From NCBI GenBank assembly GCA_018304545.1, contig JAGVVZ010000006.1, positions 1 to 64,000 of the forward strand: 64,000 bases of DNA. Direction: 5' to 3'. Every line of letters starts with the position of its first letter. Positions within the stretch are counted from its first letter, which is position 1. The notes under the pieces were generated by a model. That model did not search any database and had not been told where the DNA came from. It worked only from the letters and a program-made list of their open reading frames with translations. This document shows, piece by piece, positions 1 through 10,922 of this stretch. The position numbers were made by a program, and so were the translations under genes. The stretch comes from Candidatus Aenigmatarchaeota archaeon. Its GTDB lineage: Archaea; Aenigmatarchaeota; Aenigmatarchaeia; CG10238-14.

Positions 1-356
1 TTTAACGGTTCGCAGGGTCGGCTTCGCCTAAAACGCCAAGCGTTTTCCCCTGCTCTCCCAAATTTATTTTTCGAGGTCGGAATTTTGTGGGTTGCCTCAT
101 TTTTCGAGGCTCGGATTTTGGAGGAGAAAAAACTTCGTATATCCCTGACGTTAGGTGACATTTATTTTATAGCTCACTGAATAGCAACAATCATTGACTA
201 ATAAGAATGATAATTGATTTTGAATGGAAAATTAACTGCTTATCAGTAATAGTTAAAATAAAATGAAGAAATCAATATAAATTGAATTTGGCAAATACAT
301 TATACAGTTGGCAAATATTGTTTTGCTGCTATTATTTGGCTTTCGGGGGTGTTTTT

Positions 357-3300
357 ATGGAAAGAGATTTTTCTAAATTGAAGAAGAGAGATGGAAGAAT
401 AGTTGACTTTGACAAGAAAAAAATAGCTGATGCTATATACAAATCAGTGAAGGCCACTGGCGGCAAAGATAAGAAACTCGTGAACAAACTTTCAGAAAGA
501 GTCATTGAGCTCATGAACTCAGAATTAAAGAATGAGGTGCCAACAGTTGAAGACGTCCAGGATTTTGTGGAGCGCGTTCTTATAGAGGAAGGACAAGCAA
601 AGGTGGCGAAAGCGTATATACTATATCGACAGAAGAGGGCTGAAGCGAGAGCTGAGAAGGCAAAACTTCTCGATAAAGAAGCGGTAGATGAGATAGACAA
701 GAGATTCGATTTGAATGCGTTGCGTGTTTTAAAATCCCGATATTTGAAAAAAAATGAATTGGGAAAGGCAATAGAATCTCCTAAAGAGCTGTTCTCAAGA
801 ATTGCGGTTCATGTAGGCTTAGCTGACGTAATGTACGACCAGCAGGTGTTCAATATCAACGGCAACGAAAAAACACATAAACAAGATGATTTTGACTGCA
901 TCAAAAATGAAAACAAATTCAGCATAGGCAAATACAAGCTGAATAGATATCACCTCGAAGCACTGAAAAGAGTATATGATCGTGCGAACAGAAATGGACA
1001 AATAAAAATAAGCTGGGATGAGTTGCTAGATCTTATCAAAAATAATAAACTTGATTCATATGAAAAGAGCATGGACGAATATTTTGATATAATGACAAAC
1101 AAAAGATTCATGCCCAATACTCCTGCTATTGCTAATTTCGGGAACAGATTAGGAATGGGGTCTGCCTGTTTTCATCCTAATCAATTAGTAATAACATTAG
1201 ATGGACCTAAAAATATAAGTGAAATTAATGTGGGAGATAAAGTTTTAACTCACAGAGGAAGATTTAGAAATGTTAAACAAATATTTATCAGAGAAACTAA
1301 TTCATTACTTTCTTTTCAGTGTAGGAAGTTGCCTAGAGCTGCCATGTTAGTAACAGAAGAGCATCCTATATTAACTTATAAAGATGGTGAAATGGGATGG
1401 TATCCGGCTTATATGATAAAAGAAAAGGATAAAGTAGCACTCTCATATCCAAATGAAACAAAAGATGTGGAAAAAATTAAAGTAAGCGGCATTGTAAAAG
1501 ATGTAACAATAGAAAATGACAAGTGTTATTATGAATATAAAGGCGGAAAATTTGATGCGTTTGTTCATACCACAAAATCTGTCAATGAGACTATTGAAGT
1601 TGATTATGATTTAATGAAACTATTTGGCTTTTATTTAGCAGAAGGCAATGTGTCTGAAAACGACTGCGTCAGATTTACACTATCTGTGGACGAGATGGAA
1701 TATTGTAATGAAATAATTTCTATAATGGAAAGAAAATTTGGTATTACTGCACGTATAGAAACAAATAGTAATCCTGAAAGAAAGTGGTTGTCACTACGTT
1801 TTCATTCTACTATATTAGCAAAATTTTTTGAAAACATATTTGGTACAGGCTATAATGAAAAAAAAATACCAAACTGGATCACATTGTTACCTGTAGAAAA
1901 ACAGAAGGGTCTAATGTCAGGCATGATAAGAGGGGATGGTACTATATTCAAAAACTGGAATAAAATGAATGCAAAGCTTGTTATGTCAAACACTAATTTA
2001 GTATATGCTTTTTGGCAAATGTGTATGCGTTGCGGTGTTTTTGCTTCACTCCGCAAGGAAAAGATACCTAAACTCGGAAACACAGAACCTTTTATTTGCA
2101 CATTAGGAGACTCAAAAGGACAGTTGCTGATGAACGAATTATTTAGAAAAAAAATACAAGAAGTTGTTAGTCTAAATAAAACCTTTATTATAAATGGATT
2201 TGTATTTACTGATGTTGAGAAAATTGAAAAAATAAACTATCAAGGACCTGTTTTTAATTTAGAAGTGGAAGAAGATCATTCTTATGTAGCTAATATGGTA
2301 TCAGTACATAATTGCTTCGTTTTAGATGTAGATGATTCCTTAGAAAGCATTATGGGAACGTTAGGAAAGGCTGCAATGATATTCCAAGCTGGTGGCGGGC
2401 TTGGTTATAATTTCTCTAGACTAAGACCGGAAGGTGATTATGTTGCATCAACATCTGGTCAAGCATCTGGCCCGTTAAGTTTTATGAGATTGTATGATAC
2501 AATGACTGAAGTAATAAAACAGGGCGGAATTAGAAGGGGGGCGAACATGGGCATAATGAACAGCAACCATCCTGATATTGAGAAATTTATTACTGCTAAA
2601 AAAGGCAATCAGGCGCTAAAAAATTTCAACATCTCTGTTTTAATCACATCTGACTTCTGGGAATATTATAAGAAGAACGAGCCTTATCCACTAATTAATC
2701 CTAGGAATAAACAGATAGTCAGAACTGTCAACCCTAAAATGCTTCTCGATTTGATTGTTTATCAGGCATGGGAATCAGCCGAGCCAGGCGTGATATTTTT
2801 TGACCATGTAAATAAATATAATCCTTTCTTCGAACATTTAGGACCTATCGTTACTACTAACCCATGCGGAGAAGTGCTTCTTTATGGTAATGAATCATGT
2901 AATCTAGGAAGCATAAATGTATGGGCGTTCGCTAAAGAAACGGAAGATGAAGAAATTGAATACGACTGGAATGGATTGGCAGAGACTGTTAGAACTTGCA
3001 CCAAATTCTTGGATAATGTAATTGATGTAAATAATTACCCACTCAAAGAGATTGAAGAGATGACATTAGCCACAAGAAAGATAGGTCTGGGTGTTATGGG
3101 TGTAGGTGATCTGCTTTTTGAACTAGGCATTCCATTTAACAGCGAAGAAGGAAGAAAGTTCATGGAAAAAATAATGCAATTTATAAATTACCATTCCAAG
3201 TTGCAGTCGATTGAACTGGCGAAGGAACGGGGCATACTACCTTATTTTGATAAAAGCTTCTATCCGCAGGGCCGTCTGCCTTTCAGTGGATTTGACAAAA

Positions 3301-4022
3301 AAGATGAATGGGATTTTGACTGGAATGAAGTGACAGAAAAAATCAAGAAGCATGGCATCAGAAATGGCTACACCACTATCATTGCCCCCACGGGCAGCAT
3401 ATCGATGATTGCCGGATGCAGCAGCGGCATGGAACCTGTGTACAGTTTAGTCTTTGAAAAGCACGTGGCTGTCGGCAGTTTTTATTATGTTAATCCTATA
3501 TTTGAAAAAATACTGAGAGAACATGATTTGTTTGACGAGGAGCTAATAGCAGAAATAAGTAAGATGAGAGGAAGCATCCAAAATATCAAATACGTGCCTG
3601 CTAAAGTGAAAAAAATATTTGTCACAGCAATGGATATGACGCCGGAAGATCATATTAGAGCCTTAGCCTCATTCCAGAAATGGATTGATTCATCTATATC
3701 CAAGACAAACAATTTCCCTGCTAACGCAACCGTCGACGACATGAAGAGTAGCTATCTACTTGCATACGAACTGGGTTGCAAAGACGTGACTGTATTCAGA
3801 GACACTTCAATCGCTCAGCAAGTATTAGTTGGTGGCAAGCAGACGTTAACGGATAAAAAAGGAAAAGACGTACAGCCTGTAGTACTAATGACGCCGCCTA
3901 TGGCTTCAGCCAATCCGTCAAATGTTAAAACAATAACAAGATGTCCAGAATGCAATACGCAAGTTAATCATGATGAGGGCTGTGTGCTGTGTCCGGGATG
4001 TGGCTGGGGATTATGCGCCTGA
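357..4022 (+). CDS. nrdJ: Adenosylcobalamin-type (class II) ribonucleoside-diphosphate reductase, interrupted by an intein
   Basis: N-terminal ATP-cone-like region (RDGRIVDFDKKKI), GSAC|FVLDVDDSLESIMGTL, NPCGEVLL, C-terminal CPECNTQ..CVLCPGCGWGLCA cysteines. ORF track opens at 282, but ATG at 357 after a gggggtg motif is the likely start. Confidence 0.95.
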   Translation: MERDFSKLKKRDGRIVDFDKKKIADAIYKSVKATGGKDKKLVNKLSERVIELMNSELKNEVPTVEDVQDFVERVLIEEGQAKVAKAYILYRQKRAEARAEKAKLLDKEAVDEIDKRFDLNALRVLKSRYLKKNELGKAIESPKELFSRIAVHVGLADVMYDQQVFNINGNEKTHKQDDFDCIKNENKFSIGKYKLNRYHLEALKRVYDRANRNGQIKISWDELLDLIKNNKLDSYEKSMDEYFDIMTNKRFMPNTPAIANFGNRLGMGSACFHPNQLVITLDGPKNISEINVGDKVLTHRGRFRNVKQIFIRETNSLLSFQCRKLPRAAMLVTEEHPILTYKDGEMGWYPAYMIKEKDKVALSYPNETKDVEKIKVSGIVKDVTIENDKCYYEYKGGKFDAFVHTTKSVNETIEVDYDLMKLFGFYLAEGNVSENDCVRFTLSVDEMEYCNEIISIMERKFGITARIETNSNPERKWLSLRFHSTILAKFFENIFGTGYNEKKIPNWITLLPVEKQKGLMSGMIRGDGTIFKNWNKMNAKLVMSNTNLVYAFWQMCMRCGVFASLRKEKIPKLGNTEPFICTLGDSKGQLLMNELFRKKIQEVVSLNKTFIINGFVFTDVEKIEKINYQGPVFNLEVEEDHSYVANMVSVHNCFVLDVDDSLESIMGTLGKAAMIFQAGGGLGYNFSRLRPEGDYVASTSGQASGPLSFMRLYDTMTEVIKQGGIRRGANMGIMNSNHPDIEKFITAKKGNQALKNFNISVLITSDFWEYYKKNEPYPLINPRNKQIVRTVNPKMLLDLIVYQAWESAEPGVIFFDHVNKYNPFFEHLGPIVTTNPCGEVLLYGNESCNLGSINVWAFAKETEDEEIEYDWNGLAETVRTCTKFLDNVIDVNNYPLKEIEEMTLATRKIGLGVMGVGDLLFELGIPFNSEEGRKFMEKIMQFINYHSKLQSIELAKERGILPYFDKSFYPQGRLPFSGFDKKDEWDFDWNEVTEKIKKHGIRNGYTTIIAPTGSISMIAGCSSGMEPVYSLVFEKHVAVGSFYYVNPIFEKILREHDLFDEELIAEISKMRGSIQNIKYVPAKVKKIFVTAMDMTPEDHIRALASFQKWIDSSISKTNNFPANATVDDMKSSYLLAYELGCKDVTVFRDTSIAQQVLVGGKQTLTDKKGKDVQPVVLMTPPMASANPSNVKTITRCPECNTQVNHDEGCVLCPGCGWGLCA
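1167..2312 (+). other. Intein with LAGLIDADG-type homing endonuclease inside NrdJ
   Basis: Starts at Cys (CFHPNQLVITLDG), ends VHN|C; blocks LFGFYLAEG and GLMSGMIRGDG; removal restores GSACFVLDVDDS. 1146 nt = 382 codons. Confidence 0.93.
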
Positions 4023-4039
4023 TTATATTATAAATGTCA

Positions 4040-4312
4040 TTACTTCCTTTTCGTTGATTTTCTGTTATTGCTGAATAATGAATAGATGTTTCTTATATAT
4101 GATGCTAATACACTGTTTACTGGTTCAAACCCGGGAATGTTTTCCGTATAAATATCAGGGAATTTTATACGAAATTCGCCTCTTTGTTGATTAATTCTTT
4201 CAAATGTCCCAATCAGATTACTAGGACTACTGAGATAGATGCAACCGCCAGAAACAAAAATAGCTATGTCATCGAATCTGGGCCGATAATAAACAGCAAA
4301 CGCTTGTGTCAT
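4040..4312 (-). CDS. Hypothetical small protein (90 aa)
   Basis: Intact ORF in an otherwise unassigned interval; no recognised family. Confidence 0.5.
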   Translation of the reverse strand: MTQAFAVYYRPRFDDIAIFVSGGCIYLSSPSNLIGTFERINQQRGEFRIKFPDIYTENIPGFEPVNSVLASYIRNIYSLFSNNRKSTKRK

Positions 4313-4403
4313 TTTTTATTAGAGCACGTTTACTTTTTTATCTCTTTCTATTGTTTTTATCGTAATACATCTATCAATTGCTTACTAGAAATAAAGAATA
4401 CAA

Positions 4404-4613
4404 TCAGTCATTGAAGCCGAAGCCAAACTTTTCTGTGTCCACATCTTTAATGTAATCCCCCTGCGGCTTGTATTCTCCTGGTTTTTTGTTGTTTCTATTT
4501 ACTCCTTCAACCGTTTTTTTCTCAAGCAATGATTCTATTCTTTTTATTCTTGCTCTTAATTCCTCTAAATCCATTTCCAATTTATCCAATCTTGCGAAAA
4601 TTTCTCCTTCCAT
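4404..4613 (-). CDS. Small coiled-coil protein (69 aa)
   Basis: MEGEIFARLDKLEMDLEELRARIKRIESLLEKK heptad pattern. Confidence 0.6.
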   Translation of the reverse strand: MEGEIFARLDKLEMDLEELRARIKRIESLLEKKTVEGVNRNNKKPGEYKPQGDYIKDVDTEKFGFGFND

Positions 4614-4702
4614 AATAAAAATGTCCTCCTTAATAGTATATATAACTTATAGAAGCCAAAATGGAAAACTTTATATAATCTCTTATTCCTATAAAGTAGT
4701 AA

Positions 4703-4975
4703 ATGATTATTATGGCAGACTATGCTTTAGTTTTATACAGAATTGGCCCAGAAACAGCGTCTACTACGAAGTGGTATGTTGTAATGGCAGATCTTTCTGG
4801 AAGAGCGATTGTACCTGAAAAAGGTGTTTCTATTGCTAGATACGAGACTGATAGTCCTGATATTGTTAATACTATAAATAGATTGGTAGATGTTTACGTT
4901 GGAAGAGACCGGGGAGATAATGGATTACTAGAAGACATAGAAACTGAAACTGAATTGGAACCGGTTCAAGCTTAA
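4703..4975 (+). CDS. Hypothetical small protein (90 aa)
   Basis: ORF preceded by TATA-like TTTATATAATC and AGTAGTAAATG; possible start at 4712. Confidence 0.6.
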   Translation: MIIMADYALVLYRIGPETASTTKWYVVMADLSGRAIVPEKGVSIARYETDSPDIVNTINRLVDVYVGRDRGDNGLLEDIETETELEPVQA

Positions 4976-4977
4976 AT

Positions 4978-5232
4978 TTGTTGATTGATATGGGTAGCAC
5001 AAAAAGAGCAATTCGAAAAGCTGAAGAGAATTTAGCAAAAGGATATAGGAGATCTGCTATGCACCACTTAACCCAGAGTGATAACCCTCTATTAAAATTT
5101 TACGCCAGAAATATAGGGAGATATGCTTCATGTACAACTCTTCTTTTATTGGGCACGTTGGGATGTGCAGGAACAGCATGTGCTACGATTTATGGACCAG
5201 AATTGATGCGTTATGCGCAATCACTGTTTTAA
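4978..5232 (+). CDS. Hypothetical small membrane protein (84 aa)
   Basis: C-terminal hydrophobic segment CTTLLLLGTLGCAGTACATIYG; directly follows the previous ORF. Confidence 0.5.
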   Translation: MLIDMGSTKRAIRKAEENLAKGYRRSAMHHLTQSDNPLLKFYARNIGRYASCTTLLLLGTLGCAGTACATIYGPELMRYAQSLF

Positions 5233-5257
5233 TACATTATAATTCTTTTTAATTATT

Positions 5258-5536
5258 ATGGATCTTCTTAAAACTCAAAAAGAGATTTTCGATAATAAAG
5301 TTAAAAGAAAGTTCAATACTACGGATGTGGGCAAAGAAATTATTCTCATGACCGAAGAGCTTGGCGAACTTGCTAAAGCCTATAAACATGGAAATAAAGA
5401 TGAAATGATTGATGCTGTAGGCGATCTTATGGTTTATTGCTTAGGATTGTGCGAAATTCTGAAGATAAACAGCGAAGAGCTGTTACAAAAAATAGTTGAA
5501 AACAACAAAACTAGAAGTCATAAAGGAAATTTATAA
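5258..5536 (+). CDS. MazG-like nucleotide pyrophosphohydrolase
   Basis: EELGELAKAYKHGNKDEMIDAVGDLMVY matches the MazG EExxE..ExxD pattern. Confidence 0.8.
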   Translation: MDLLKTQKEIFDNKVKRKFNTTDVGKEIILMTEELGELAKAYKHGNKDEMIDAVGDLMVYCLGLCEILKINSEELLQKIVENNKTRSHKGNL

Positions 5537-5545
5537 CCTTAACCA

Positions 5546-5767
5546 TTAATATAATCGGTGATCCACTCTCTCAACATAAACTCTATCACCATCTAATCCT
5601 GCTACTTCGAATGTGACTTCCATTGTTCCAGTATCCGTTCGAAAGGCATAAACGTGTCTTTCATTTAGTTGAGGTTTTCCGTCTAAACCAAGAAGTACGG
5701 CTAATCCTTTTCCTAAGCAAACTCTTGTTCCATCTCTATGATATAAGTCGAACATATTTCCTGTCAT
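5546..5767 (-). CDS. Hypothetical small protein (73 aa)
   Basis: ORF with strong upstream TATA (TTTATATATTA) on the minus strand. Confidence 0.55.
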   Translation of the reverse strand: MTGNMFDLYHRDGTRVCLGKGLAVLLGLDGKPQLNERHVYAFRTDTGTMEVTFEVAGLDGDRVYVERVDHRLY

Positions 5768-5978
5768 TTTTAATCACGTATTACTACTATATAATGACTA
5801 ATATATAAACATTTCTATTATTCAGTGGTTAAACACTACTTATAAAGAGTAAAAATAGTGCCTCAGCAATTTCAATCTAACTATTCATAACAAGATGGGA
5901 TCACTTTCTTTTAAATTAAAAACAATTTAAATACAGAAAACTCTTAATAATATAACAGTACTATAATTTTGTGATATC

Positions 5979-6758
5979 ATGTCAGAAAGTTTGGAAATTA
6001 AAGACCTACACGTAAAAGTGGAAGGAAAAGAAATTTTGAAAGGTCTCAACATAAAAATAAAACAAGGTGAAATCCATGCTATAATGGGACCTAACGGCAG
6101 CGGGAAGAGCACGTTGGCAAATACGCTTATGGGCCATCCTATCTATGATGTGGAAAGAGGTCAGATACTATTAAACAAAGAGGATGTTCTACAATACAAA
6201 GCAAATGAACGTGCAAAGAAAGGATTATTCTTAGCTTTCCAATATCCTACAGCCGTGCCGGGAGTGACAATGTTTAATTTCTTAAGAACCGCGTATAACG
6301 CAGTAAAGGTAAACGGCCATGCTAAAGATAAAAAACAAGAATTGACATCTGTACTGCAGTTCAGCAAACTACTTAATGAGAAACTGAAAATGCTTAAGAT
6401 GGACGAGTCTTTTGTAAAAAGATATGTAAACGATGGCTTTTCTGGAGGAGAAAAGAAAAGATCTGAAATACTCCAAATGGCTTTATTAGAGCCTAAGTTT
6501 GCTGTACTTGATGAAACTGATTCCGGTCTTGATGTGGATGCATTAAGGATTGTATCGGAAGGCATCAATAAGCTTTCAGGTCCAAATCTTGGCGTATTGA
6601 TAATCACCCATTATCAGAGAATATTAAGATACATCAAACCTGATCATGTGCATGTAATGATTGACGGAAAGATAGTTAAATCAGGCGGACATGATTTGGC
6701 AGAAAAACTGGAAGAAGAAGGATATGATTGGATTATAAAGGAGATAAAAAATGAATAA
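5979..6758 (+). CDS. sufC: Fe-S assembly ATPase SufC
   Basis: Walker [10 protein letters not shown], signature [19 protein letters not shown], Walker [12 protein letters not shown]. Confidence 0.97.
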   Translation: MSESLEIKDLHVKVEGKEILKGLNIKIKQGEIHAIMGPNGSGKSTLANTLMGHPIYDVERGQILLNKEDVLQYKANERAKKGLFLAFQYPTAVPGVTMFNFLRTAYNAVKVNGHAKDKKQELTSVLQFSKLLNEKLKMLKMDESFVKRYVNDGFSGGEKKRSEILQMALLEPKFAVLDETDSGLDVDALRIVSEGINKLSGPNLGVLIITHYQRILRYIKPDHVHVMIDGKIVKSGGHDLAEKLEEEGYDWIIKEIKNE

Positions 6759-9318
6759 AAACCAGCAAGGAATCTTGCAAATAAATGCGGATTATGCAAC
6801 CAAATACGGATTTAACGTTCCTGAAAATTACGTGTTCAAATCAAGAAAAGGCTTAAGCAGGGAAATAGTAGAAAAAATCTCCGAAATGAAAAATGAGCCG
6901 AAATGGATGACAGATTTTCGTTTGCGTTCTCTTGATATATTCATGAAAAAATCTATGCCAAAATGGGGAGCGAACTTAGATACAATAAATTTTGATGATA
7001 TTTATTATTATTTGAAACCGACTGAAGAAAAAGCGAAAAGCTGGGAAGATTTACCAGAGGAAATTAAGAATACGTTTGACAGGCTGGGTATTCCTGAAGC
7101 AGAAAGAAAGTTTTTAGGAGGAGTTGGCGCTCAATATGAAAGCGAAAATTTATATCACAGCATCAGAGAAGATCTCGCTAAGAAAGGTGTTATATTTCTT
7201 GGCATGGACGATGGCTTAAAAGAATATCCAGAAATTGTAAAAAAATATTTCGGCACTATAGTGCCACCGGAAGATAACAAGTTTGCTGCCTTAAACAGTG
7301 CTGTTTGGTCCGGCGGATCATTCGTTCTTGTACCAAAAGGTGTTAAAGTTGACGTACCACTTCAAGCTTATTTTAGAATCAATGCTGCTAACATGGGACA
7401 ATTCGAAAGAACGTTGATAATAGCAGAAGAAAATAGCTTCGTGCATTACACCGAAGGATGTTTTACAAAAGGTACACCCATAAAGACAATATCTGGATTA
7501 AAAAATATAGAAGATATCAAAGAGGGGGATATAGTGCTCACTCACACGAATTCTTATAAAAAGGTTTACAAAATTCAAAAAAGAAAGCATGATGGAGTAA
7601 TGTGTACAATAAACTATTTTGGTGATACAAGACACGAGATAAAAATAACTGGAGATCATCCTATACTCTCTGTAAGAAGAACAAAAACAGAATACAAAAA
7701 TAATGAATGGGAAACAGAGTGGGTAGAATCAAAGAATTTAGAAAAAGGTGATTATGTTGCAATACCTATTGATAGAACGATTATATCGCAAGACGGAAGA
7801 TTTTTCTCAGTAAAACTGAGCAGAGGAAGGCATACACCAAAAGTAATTGAGTTTAAAATTGATACAGACAAAGACTTTTTCAGATTAGTAGGTTACTATA
7901 TGGCAGAAGGTTCTATAATTAAAGAAAATTATTTGACATTTACTTTTAATAAAAATGAAAAGGCGTTTATAGAAGATGTAAAAGAATTGTTGGAAAAATT
8001 CTTTGGAAAAGCACCTTTAGAAAATGAAGAATACAAAAATGGTATTTCTCTTGTACTTTGTAGCACATTAGCTGCGAGACTTTTCAAGCAGGAATTTGGC
8101 TCTGGAGCAAAAAACAAGTCATTGCCAAAATGGTTTATGCTAGAAGCGCCAGAAAAACAAGTAGAATTCATAAAAGCTTACTGGAGAGGAGACGGCAGCT
8201 TTATCAACAAGAAATATTCATGGGGCAAGAAAAGAATGTTCAGAATAAATACTATCTCAGAAGTTCTTGCAGAGCAAACAAGAGATTTATTGTTAAGGTT
8301 GAATATTTTTGCATCAATAAATGTTTGGAATAAAAAAGAACCTAGAAGCAATTCATTTGCGATATACATAGGCGGTTCTCATTTACATAATTTTGCAGAT
8401 ATTGTGTCTCATAACATAAATGGAAGTGCCAACAACGCTGGAAAGCTATTGCTGAAACAAGAATTGATGTCTTATACGCAGATAACTGATAAATATGCAT
8501 TTGTTCCAATCAAAGATATAAAAAGAGAAATTGTAAAAAATGTGGAAGTTTACAATTTTAGTGTTGAAGATGATGAATCATATATTGCGCATGGAATAGC
8601 AGTTCACAATTGTACAGCTCCCGTATATACAACTGACTCTCTGCATTCTGCAGTAGTTGAAATCATCGCCTTGCCGGGATCAAGAGTGAGATACACGACA
8701 ATACAAAACTGGTCTCCAAATGTTTATAATCTGGTTACTAAAAGAGCATATGCTTATGAAAATGCAACAGTTGAATGGGTTGACTGCAATATAGGATCAA
8801 AAATAACGTCTAAATATCCCAGCGTATTTCTTGTTGGCAAAGGAGCAAAAGGAGAAATATTATCTATAGCCTTTGCTGGTAAAGGTCAACATCAAGATGC
8901 CGGTGGTAAGGCAGTGCATTTAGCACCTAACACTCAATCTACGATTACTTCAAAATCAATCAGCAAGGATGGGGGAAGAACAACTTATAGAGGATTGCTG
9001 AAAGTTTACCCCGGATGCAAGAATGTTAAATCCAACGTTCGATGCGACGCCTTGATATTAGACGACAAATCTGCTTCAGACACAATCCCATATATGGAAA
9101 TTAATGAGAAAGATGTCAGTATAGGCCATGAAGCAAGCGTAGGTAAAATCAGTGATGAACAACTATTTTATCTCATGTCACGTGGCCTTAATGAAGCCGA
9201 AGCGATGGCAATGATTGTTCGTGGCTTTATCGAACCTATTTCAAAAGAATTGCCGATGGAATTTGCATTAGAATTGAATAGACTGATAGAGCTGGAGATG
9301 GAAGGATCTGTCGGTTAG
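6751..9318 (+). CDS. sufB: Fe-S scaffold protein SufB, interrupted by an intein
   Basis: [24 protein letters not shown]; overlaps the sufC 3' end. Confidence 0.97.
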   Translation: MNKNQQGILQINADYATKYGFNVPENYVFKSRKGLSREIVEKISEMKNEPKWMTDFRLRSLDIFMKKSMPKWGANLDTINFDDIYYYLKPTEEKAKSWEDLPEEIKNTFDRLGIPEAERKFLGGVGAQYESENLYHSIREDLAKKGVIFLGMDDGLKEYPEIVKKYFGTIVPPEDNKFAALNSAVWSGGSFVLVPKGVKVDVPLQAYFRINAANMGQFERTLIIAEENSFVHYTEGCFTKGTPIKTISGLKNIEDIKEGDIVLTHTNSYKKVYKIQKRKHDGVMCTINYFGDTRHEIKITGDHPILSVRRTKTEYKNNEWETEWVESKNLEKGDYVAIPIDRTIISQDGRFFSVKLSRGRHTPKVIEFKIDTDKDFFRLVGYYMAEGSIIKENYLTFTFNKNEKAFIEDVKELLEKFFGKAPLENEEYKNGISLVLCSTLAARLFKQEFGSGAKNKSLPKWFMLEAPEKQVEFIKAYWRGDGSFINKKYSWGKKRMFRINTISEVLAEQTRDLLLRLNIFASINVWNKKEPRSNSFAIYIGGSHLHNFADIVSHNINGSANNAGKLLLKQELMSYTQITDKYAFVPIKDIKREIVKNVEVYNFSVEDDESYIAHGIAVHNCTAPVYTTDSLHSAVVEIIALPGSRVRYTTIQNWSPNVYNLVTKRAYAYENATVEWVDCNIGSKITSKYPSVFLVGKGAKGEILSIAFAGKGQHQDAGGKAVHLAPNTQSTITSKSISKDGGRTTYRGLLKVYPGCKNVKSNVRCDALILDDKSASDTIPYMEINEKDVSIGHEASVGKISDEQLFYLMSRGLNEAEAMAMIVRGFIEPISKELPMEFALELNRLIELEMEGSVG
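7459..8610 (+). other. Intein with LAGLIDADG-type homing endonuclease inside SufB
   Basis: Starts [13 protein letters not shown], ends IAVHN|C; blocks LVGYYMAEG and [10 protein letters not shown]; excision restores [14 protein letters not shown]. 1152 nt = 384 codons. Confidence 0.95.
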
Positions 9319-9338
9319 TAACTGTAAATACTTAACTT

Positions 9339-9629
9339 TCAGCCAGTAAAAACCGCATAAATCGCTTTTAATATAGTTACATAACCAATTAGTTTGAAAA
9401 CAGCAAAAGGGAGTCCTGAACTCAAGAAAAACAGTCCTATACCCGTGAGCAGATCTGTTAAACCCATCCAATCATAGTAATAGCCTAATGCAATACTCGA
9501 GATTATTGAAACAATTCCTTTTATAAAAGAATAATAGATAAAAAATTTAATAATCGGAATATCGGTGCTCGATATCAAAAAAAATCCAGCTATTAAATCC
9601 AATAAGCTCATGAATTTTACTAATAACAT
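9339..9629 (-). CDS. Hypothetical multi-pass small membrane protein (96 aa)
   Basis: Several hydrophobic segments; antisense to the suf operon between sufB and sufD. Confidence 0.5.
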   Translation of the reverse strand: MLLVKFMSLLDLIAGFFLISSTDIPIIKFFIYYSFIKGIVSIISSIALGYYYDWMGLTDLLTGIGLFFLSSGLPFAVFKLIGYVTILKAIYAVFTG

Positions 9630-9740
9630 GATACTACATTAAACTCAGAGTTTTTATTATTTGATTTAGTCTATTATATACGTGAGATAATATTAAATTT
9701 ATTTAAGTTATAACCCTGTTATATTAAAGAAGGTAATTCA

Positions 9741-10922
9741 ATGAACAAAGAGATAATCAATAAAATTATCGAACCACAATGGATGAAAGAAATAAGAATG
9801 GGTGCGTGGGACAAGTTCCAGCAAATTCCAATGCCAACTATAAAAGATGAGGAGTGGAAATATACGGATATATCAAGTCTTGATTTGACTAAAATTAATC
9901 CCTCTACAATCAATAAGATGATGTTTGAAGTAAGCGACAAACTTAAAAAAAGCGGCGTCATCATCACAGATCTCAGGGATGCAATAGAAAATCATGAAGA
10001 GTTAGTAAAGAAATATTTCAGTTCTGTTGTAACACCTAATAAGAAGTTTGATTATCTAAATTTTGCATTCTGGAACAATGGGATATTTATTTACGTGCCT
10101 GAAGGCGTGAATGTGGATATTCCTGTAAGAGCGGCATTTTTAACCAAGGATGTTTCGGCTATTTTCACTCACAATCTCATTATTTTAGAACCAAACTCAT
10201 CTATTAATTTTTATGAGGAATATTCTTCCAATGCATCAGACAAGCAATCGCTACAATCAGGAATAACAGAAATAATTGTAAAGGAGAATTCACATATAGA
10301 TTTTGTTTCTATACAAGAATGGAACGACAACTTTTATGATTTTTCAACAAAGAAAGCTATTCTTGAAAGAGATGCGACAATCACCTGGATCTTTGGTTGT
10401 TTTGGAGGAAAGGTAACCAAGTGGAATATAAATACTGTGCTTAATGGGGAAGGATCACAAACAAAAAATCTTGGCGTGTTTTTTGGAAATAAGAAACAAC
10501 ATTTCGATATATCAACTAATGCGTATCATCTCGTACCCCGCACAACCAACAACATATTAACAAAAGGCGTGCTGAGCGATAACGCAACATCCGTTTATCA
10601 CGGCTTGATATCAGTTGAAAAAGATGCCCAAAAAACCGATTCGTATTTAGCCGATCATACTCTAGTGTTAAGTGAAAATGCCTTAGCAAACAGCATCCCC
10701 GAATTGAAAATAGAAGCGAACGACGTGCGAGCAACGCACGGCGCTACTATAGGCAAAATAGATGAAGAGCAGTTATTCTATTTAATATCGAGAGGATTAA
10801 GCAGAAATGAGGCCGAGCTATTAATCGTCAAAGGATTTTTTGAGCCAGTGATACAAAAAATACCAATGGAAGATATTAGAGGGAAAATACAAAAAATAAT
10901 AGAAGGGAAAATGAGTGTTTGA
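9741..10922 (+). CDS. sufD: SufD-like Fe-S assembly protein
   Basis: Homology pattern to the SufB C-terminal core (ATHGATIGKIDEEQLFYLISRGLSRNEAELLIVKGFFEPV). Confidence 0.93.
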   Translation: MNKEIINKIIEPQWMKEIRMGAWDKFQQIPMPTIKDEEWKYTDISSLDLTKINPSTINKMMFEVSDKLKKSGVIITDLRDAIENHEELVKKYFSSVVTPNKKFDYLNFAFWNNGIFIYVPEGVNVDIPVRAAFLTKDVSAIFTHNLIILEPNSSINFYEEYSSNASDKQSLQSGITEIIVKENSHIDFVSIQEWNDNFYDFSTKKAILERDATITWIFGCFGGKVTKWNINTVLNGEGSQTKNLGVFFGNKKQHFDISTNAYHLVPRTTNNILTKGVLSDNATSVYHGLISVEKDAQKTDSYLADHTLVLSENALANSIPELKIEANDVRATHGATIGKIDEEQLFYLISRGLSRNEAELLIVKGFFEPVIQKIPMEDIRGKIQKIIEGKMSV

